Below are positions 60,726 through 64,000 of a stretch of 64,000 bases of DNA, in pieces. This stretch comes from JASLEW01 sp035544875 (GTDB taxonomy: Bacteria; Acidobacteriota; Thermoanaerobaculia; Multivoradales; UBA5704), in contig DASZZP010000097.1 in assembly GCA_035544875.1 (NCBI GenBank), positions 1-64,000 of the forward strand. The letters are read 5' to 3'. Both the position numbers and the translations under genes were made by a program. Every line of letters begins with the position of its first letter. Position 1 is the stretch's first letter. The notes below the pieces were generated by a model, which was not told where the DNA came from, ran no database searches, and saw only the letters and a program-made list of their open reading frames with translations.

Positions 60726-61967
60726 ATGGCTGCAGGCAAGATCTTCGTGTGCTACCGTCGTGAGGACTCGGCGGGTCACGCCGGGCGGCTCTACGATCGA
60801 CTGAACCAACGGTTTCCCGGCCGCGTCTTCATGGACGTGGCTGGAATCGGCGTCGGCACCCGCTGGGCCGAGGTGGTCGAGCAGACACTTGGTTCGTGTG
60901 AGGTGGCCGTCATCCTGATCGGCAGGCGGTGGCTCGAGCGAAACCCCGCCGGCGCCCGCCGCATCGACGATAAGGAAGACTCGCTCCGAGCCGAGATCAC
61001 CACCGCGCTCCGCCTCAAGCTCAAGGTCATCCCGCTGCTCGTCGCCGGCGCTGCCGTCCCCGAATCTCACGATCTGCCGACGGATGTGGCCCCGATTGTC
61101 GACTGGCAGGCGCTTCGAATCGACGACGACGATTTCGATCACGATTCGTCGCGACTGATCGGAGCTCTGGAGCGGCAGTTGCAGGACGAGGGTACCGACC
61201 CGCACCTCGAGTCCGCCGAAGCGAAGCAGTCCGAAATCCGCCGGCTGATGGCAAATGCCGAATCGTGCATTGCCAGGGGCGACTGGGTCACGGCCGCACA
61301 GACTTTACTCGCCGTGCTGTCACTGGACAAGGCGAACGCGGAGGCCGCGACCCGTCTCCGGTTCGTCCAGGAGCAGTCGGCGCGGGCCTACAAGCCAGAG
61401 TTACCACCTTCCTCTTCGAAGGGACGCCCTGGCCGTTGGGCGGCCTTTGGCATCCTTGGCATCCTTGGCGCGATCGGAGCAGCAACCGTCGCGGTGATCC
61501 TGATCGCGCTGATCGTACTGGCGAATAAAGGGTCGAGCAACGTCAACACCGGCCCTAATACGAATACGGGTACACCGCCCAGTGCCTCGAACGCCGCCAA
61601 TCCGGCGGGAGACAAGCCCGCGGCGATGCCACAGGAGCCTGCCGCCCCGCAGTTGGCCGGCGACTACGAGCTGACCTCCTACGCCATGCAAGGCATGGTG
61701 ATCCCCCTCAGCGGCGGAATGCGCCTGGTGCCGATCGGCGACGGACGTTTCCAGTTCGAGACATCGGTGACGCACCAGCTTTCGGGCGCCGTGTTCCAGT
61801 ATCGCGGCTTCTTCGAGGGTCAGGGGTCTCATTGGACGACGACGACCATGCAAACCAACGATCCGTCGGCGGTCACGGGACCGATCCCGACGCAGGTCAG
61901 GTTTGACGGGTCGACGCTCATGACGCAGAACTCGTACGGGCAGTTAGCCGTCTGGCAGAAACGCTAA
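60726..61967 (+). CDS. Membrane-anchored TIR-domain protein, 413 aa
   Basis: N-terminal TIR domain: KIFVCYRREDSAGHAGRLYDRL (box 1), RVFMDV, IGRRWLE and SLRAEITTAL, where Glu90 sits at the catalytic position of NAD-cleaving TIRs. A helical region (160-225), one transmembrane helix (about 238-267, GILGILGAIGA from a 9-base repeat) and an outside domain (about 310-413, beta-rich, QLAGDYELTSYAMQGM) follow. TIR would be cytoplasmic and the tail periplasmic. It could be a defence effector or a signalling protein; no partner gene is adjacent. Confidence 0.75.
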   Translation: MAAGKIFVCYRREDSAGHAGRLYDRLNQRFPGRVFMDVAGIGVGTRWAEVVEQTLGSCEVAVILIGRRWLERNPAGARRIDDKEDSLRAEITTALRLKLKVIPLLVAGAAVPESHDLPTDVAPIVDWQALRIDDDDFDHDSSRLIGALERQLQDEGTDPHLESAEAKQSEIRRLMANAESCIARGDWVTAAQTLLAVLSLDKANAEAATRLRFVQEQSARAYKPELPPSSSKGRPGRWAAFGILGILGAIGAATVAVILIALIVLANKGSSNVNTGPNTNTGTPPSASNAANPAGDKPAAMPQEPAAPQLAGDYELTSYAMQGMVIPLSGGMRLVPIGDGRFQFETSVTHQLSGAVFQYRGFFEGQGSHWTTTTMQTNDPSAVTGPIPTQVRFDGSTLMTQNSYGQLAVWQKR

Positions 61968-62010
61968 GGCGATCCGCCCGCTGGCTATGCGACAGGGCCG
62001 TGGCGCCCCG

Positions 62011-62058
62011 AGCCAATCGATTTAGAACCGGTTTTCAGCCAATCGGTCTAGAAGCGGC
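62011..62058. repeat. 21-base direct repeat at the TIR/phoR convergence
   Basis: AGCCAATCGATTTAGAACCGG (62011-62031) and AGCCAATCGGTCTAGAAGCGG (62038-62058) agree at 18 of 21 positions. The second copy covers the phoR stop codon, so the phoR end was probably duplicated. Confidence 0.6.
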
Positions 62059-63967
62059 CTTCGGCCGCTTGGGCGGCGGGGACGGCCTGGGGCTCGGCGC
62101 CGCCGATCGGCAGGCGGACGCGGAAAGTGCTGCCGCGGCCCATGCGGCTTTCGACCTCGACCTGGCCGCCGTGGGACTGCGCCACGTGCTTGACGATGGC
62201 GAGGCCCAGCCCGGTGCCGCCCTCTTCGCGCGAGCGTCCCTTGTCGACGCGGTAGAAGCGCTCGAAGATCCGCGCCAGCGACTCCTGCGGGATGCCGATA
62301 CCTGTGTCGCCGACCTCGATCACCACCTGGTTGCCCGCGCGCTCGAGGCGCAGCGTCACCTCGCCGCCCGGGCGGTTGTACTTGATCGCGTTGTCGAGCA
62401 GGTTGACGAGCAGGCGTTCCAGCCCGTCGGCGTCGCCCTGGATCGCCGGCAGGGGAGGCAGCGGCTGCTCGCGAATCTCGACCCGGACCCGCTTTTCGCG
62501 GGCGGGCGCGGAGAGCAGCTCGACGGCGCGCTGCGCCAGCGCCCCGAGCTCCACCGCCTCGCGCTCGCCCGCCTGGGCCACGCTCTCCAGCCGCGACAGC
62601 GTCAGCAGGTCGTCGAGCAGGGCCTGCAGGCGGCGGCACTGCCAGAGCAGGCGGTCGGTGAAGCGGCGCGCCGTCCCCACGTCGTCGAGCGCCCCGTCGC
62701 GCAGCGTCTCGGCGTAGCCGCGGATCGCCGCCAGCGGAGTCTTGAGCTCATGCGAGACATTGGCGACGAAGTCGCGACGCATGTCGGCGACGCGCGTCAG
62801 CTCGGTGGTGTCGCGGGCCACCACCACCGCGCCGCGCTCGCCGCCGGAAAGGGCGGCCGAGGCCAGCAGCAGGGTGCGCCGCTCGGGGAGCTGGAGCTCG
62901 ATCTGGCCGCTCTGCGCCTCGCCGCTGCGCAGCGTGTCGTCGATGATCCGTGCCAGCTCGGGACGGCGGATGAGCTCGACCACCGGCCTGCCGGTGACGC
63001 CGCCCGGGAAGTCGGCCGGCGCTCCCGCCATTGCCGCCGTTCCCCGCAGGTCGCCGGCGAGGTCGAAGAGGCGGCAGAAGGCCGGGTTGGCTAGCACCAC
63101 GCGGCCGTCGGTCGAGACCACCAGCACCCCTTCGGACATGCTGGCCAGGATGGCTTGCAGATGATCGCGCTCGCGGCGCACAGCCGCAAACTGCGTCTCC
63201 GCGGTTTCGGCGAGCCGGTTCAAGGCGCGCCCCAGAGCGCCGAGCTCATCCTCGTCAGGAACCTCGACGCGGCGCGCCCGCCCGCCGGCCAGGTCGGCGG
63301 CGCCGTCGATCAGCCGCGCCAGCGGACGGAAAAGGCGGCGGTCGAGCCATAGTGAGCTGAGCATGATCGCCACCCCGGCCGCTACGATGGCCAGCCCCAG
63401 GGCGGTCGCGAGACGGCCGCGCAGCATTCCCAGCTGCTCGAGCGGCTCGGCGAAGCGCAGTATGTAGAGCCGGCCGCGGCGGTCGCGCAGCGCGCGGGCG
63501 CCGTAGACGTAGCTGACGTCGGTGGTGTCGGCGTCGCTCTCGCCGAGCGCCACCCCCTGCCCGTGCGCCAGGGCGGCCACGACCTCGGGACGCTTGGCCT
63601 GGTTCTCCATCTCGCGCCGCTGCGCCGGCGTGCGGGCGCTGTCGGCCAGCACGCTGCCGTCGGCGGCGATCAGGGTGATGCGCAGCCCGCGGTCGGCGGA
63701 GCTCGACGCCAGCTGGCGCAACCATGGTTCGAGATCGGCGAGCACCCGGAGATCGCCGGGCGCCCGGGAATCCGCGGGAGGCGCGGCAAGCCGCTCCTGG
63801 ACGATCGGCGAGAAGAGGCGCAGCGCGTCGAGGATCTGCACCGCGGCGCCCTGCTCGAAGAGGCCGGGGAGCAGCAACCAGAGCAGGATGCCGGCGGTCG
63901 ACACCGCGGCCAGCGCGGGCCAGACTGGGGAGAGCCGCAGCTTGCGCGGCAGGCCGAGCGGGCGCAA
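62048..63967 (-). CDS. phoR: Phosphate-regulon sensor histidine kinase PhoR, 639 aa
   Basis: Two helices (about 15-35 and 185-205) flank a periplasmic sensor region; then HAMP, a PAS domain (HLQAILASMSEGVLVVSTDGRVV), HisKA with VSHELKTPLAAIRGY (His about 404), and HATPase (NLLDNAIKYN, GDTGIGIP, GTGLGLAIVKH). TTG start, three bases after the stop of a response-regulator gene ending at the window edge. With PhoU and Pst in the window the PhoR call is firm. Confidence 0.9.
   Translation of the reverse strand: MRPLGLPRKLRLSPVWPALAAVSTAGILLWLLLPGLFEQGAAVQILDALRLFSPIVQERLAAPPADSRAPGDLRVLADLEPWLRQLASSSADRGLRITLIAADGSVLADSARTPAQRREMENQAKRPEVVAALAHGQGVALGESDADTTDVSYVYGARALRDRRGRLYILRFAEPLEQLGMLRGRLATALGLAIVAAGVAIMLSSLWLDRRLFRPLARLIDGAADLAGGRARRVEVPDEDELGALGRALNRLAETAETQFAAVRRERDHLQAILASMSEGVLVVSTDGRVVLANPAFCRLFDLAGDLRGTAAMAGAPADFPGGVTGRPVVELIRRPELARIIDDTLRSGEAQSGQIELQLPERRTLLLASAALSGGERGAVVVARDTTELTRVADMRRDFVANVSHELKTPLAAIRGYAETLRDGALDDVGTARRFTDRLLWQCRRLQALLDDLLTLSRLESVAQAGEREAVELGALAQRAVELLSAPAREKRVRVEIREQPLPPLPAIQGDADGLERLLVNLLDNAIKYNRPGGEVTLRLERAGNQVVIEVGDTGIGIPQESLARIFERFYRVDKGRSREEGGTGLGLAIVKHVAQSHGGQVEVESRMGRGSTFRVRLPIGGAEPQAVPAAQAAEGRF
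62052..62070. terminator. Hairpin at the end of phoR, facing the TIR gene
   Basis: AAGCGGCC-TTC-GGCCGCTT is a perfect eight-base-pair stem with a three-base loop, made of the last phoR codons. It could stop transcripts from both converging genes, though no T run follows. Confidence 0.35.
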
Positions 63968-63970
63968 GGG

Positions 63971-64000
63971 TCAGGGCCGCAGGCGGTAGCCGACACCGAT
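63971..64000 (-). CDS. phoB: Response regulator PhoB, last nine codons (cut by window edge)
   Basis: The visible end reads IGVGYRLRP and a stop: the wing of an OmpR/PhoB-type winged helix, which ends T(V/I)xGxGYR in most members. Directly upstream of phoR on the same strand. Confidence 0.7.
   Translation of the reverse strand: MGVGYRLRP

Noticed and set aside
61995..62070. Integration (att) site at the repeated 21-base motif
   Set aside because: Only 27 bases between copies and no integrase or tRNA; a local duplication of the phoR end is simpler.

Overview
This is a high-GC, gene-dense stretch from a Gram-negative bacterium: it encodes three TolC-type outer-membrane factors, RND efflux pumps, an OprP/OprO-like porin and many lipoproteins. 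Codon usage, the LutABC/LldP, Pst and Cus content, and a GlnRS carrying a YqeY-like tail fit a high-GC lineage such as Acidobacteriota, Myxococcota or Gemmatimonadota. Nothing in the window (no rRNA, no tRNA) settles the phylum.

Region 1 (1-35 kb) is an accessory metal-handling island. It starts with the edge of a leftward P1B ATPase and a YHS protein. Rightward genes follow: a Cu(I) ATPase, a membrane YHS protein, an MFS pump, a carotenoid-type membrane protein, and a Met/His-rich lipoprotein grouped with TolC, a multicopper oxidase, a cytochrome c and a small periplasmic protein. Next come two complete HME-RND (CusCBA-like) systems (12.8-18.7 kb and 26.0-32.4 kb). Between them lie an epimerase with a broken SPW tail, a MerT/thioredoxin-like fusion read through an in-frame UGA (a strong selenoprotein candidate), a metzincin-like lipoprotein, a CDF transporter, and a CsoR-type regulator with MerC-like and thioredoxin-like partners. 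A DUF255-DsbD-alpha fusion closes the run.

Region 2 (35-41 kb) is a patchwork of small membrane and secreted proteins of unknown function with signs of decay and rearrangement: a truncated second copy of a DUF4395 gene, a signal-peptide gene with an in-frame UGA followed by a hairpin with a GGUCU loop, a 37-residue Met-rich membrane miniprotein, a sialidase-like BNR protein, and a MerR regulator coupled to a conserved secreted protein.

Region 3 (41-64 kb) is core metabolism: pstSCAB plus a sterol-desaturase-family gene (leftward, behind a five-half-site PHO box), a branched-chain amino-acid-type ABC operon (rightward), phoU, a lactate operon (LldP, porin, LutABC), glnS, a transmembrane TIR protein, and phoR with the last codons of phoB at the right edge. 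Phosphate sensing (PhoR/PhoB/PhoU/Pst) is thus spread over 24 kb with unrelated operons between.

The most interesting signals are the UGA-containing MerT-Trx fusion (Sec-Pro-Ala-Cys) under a MerR-type promoter, the second UGA plus GGUCU-loop hairpin at 37.8 kb, the perfectly phased PHO box, the lipid-hydroxylase-like gene in the pst operon, and the Met/His lipoprotein-oxidase-cytochrome copper cluster.
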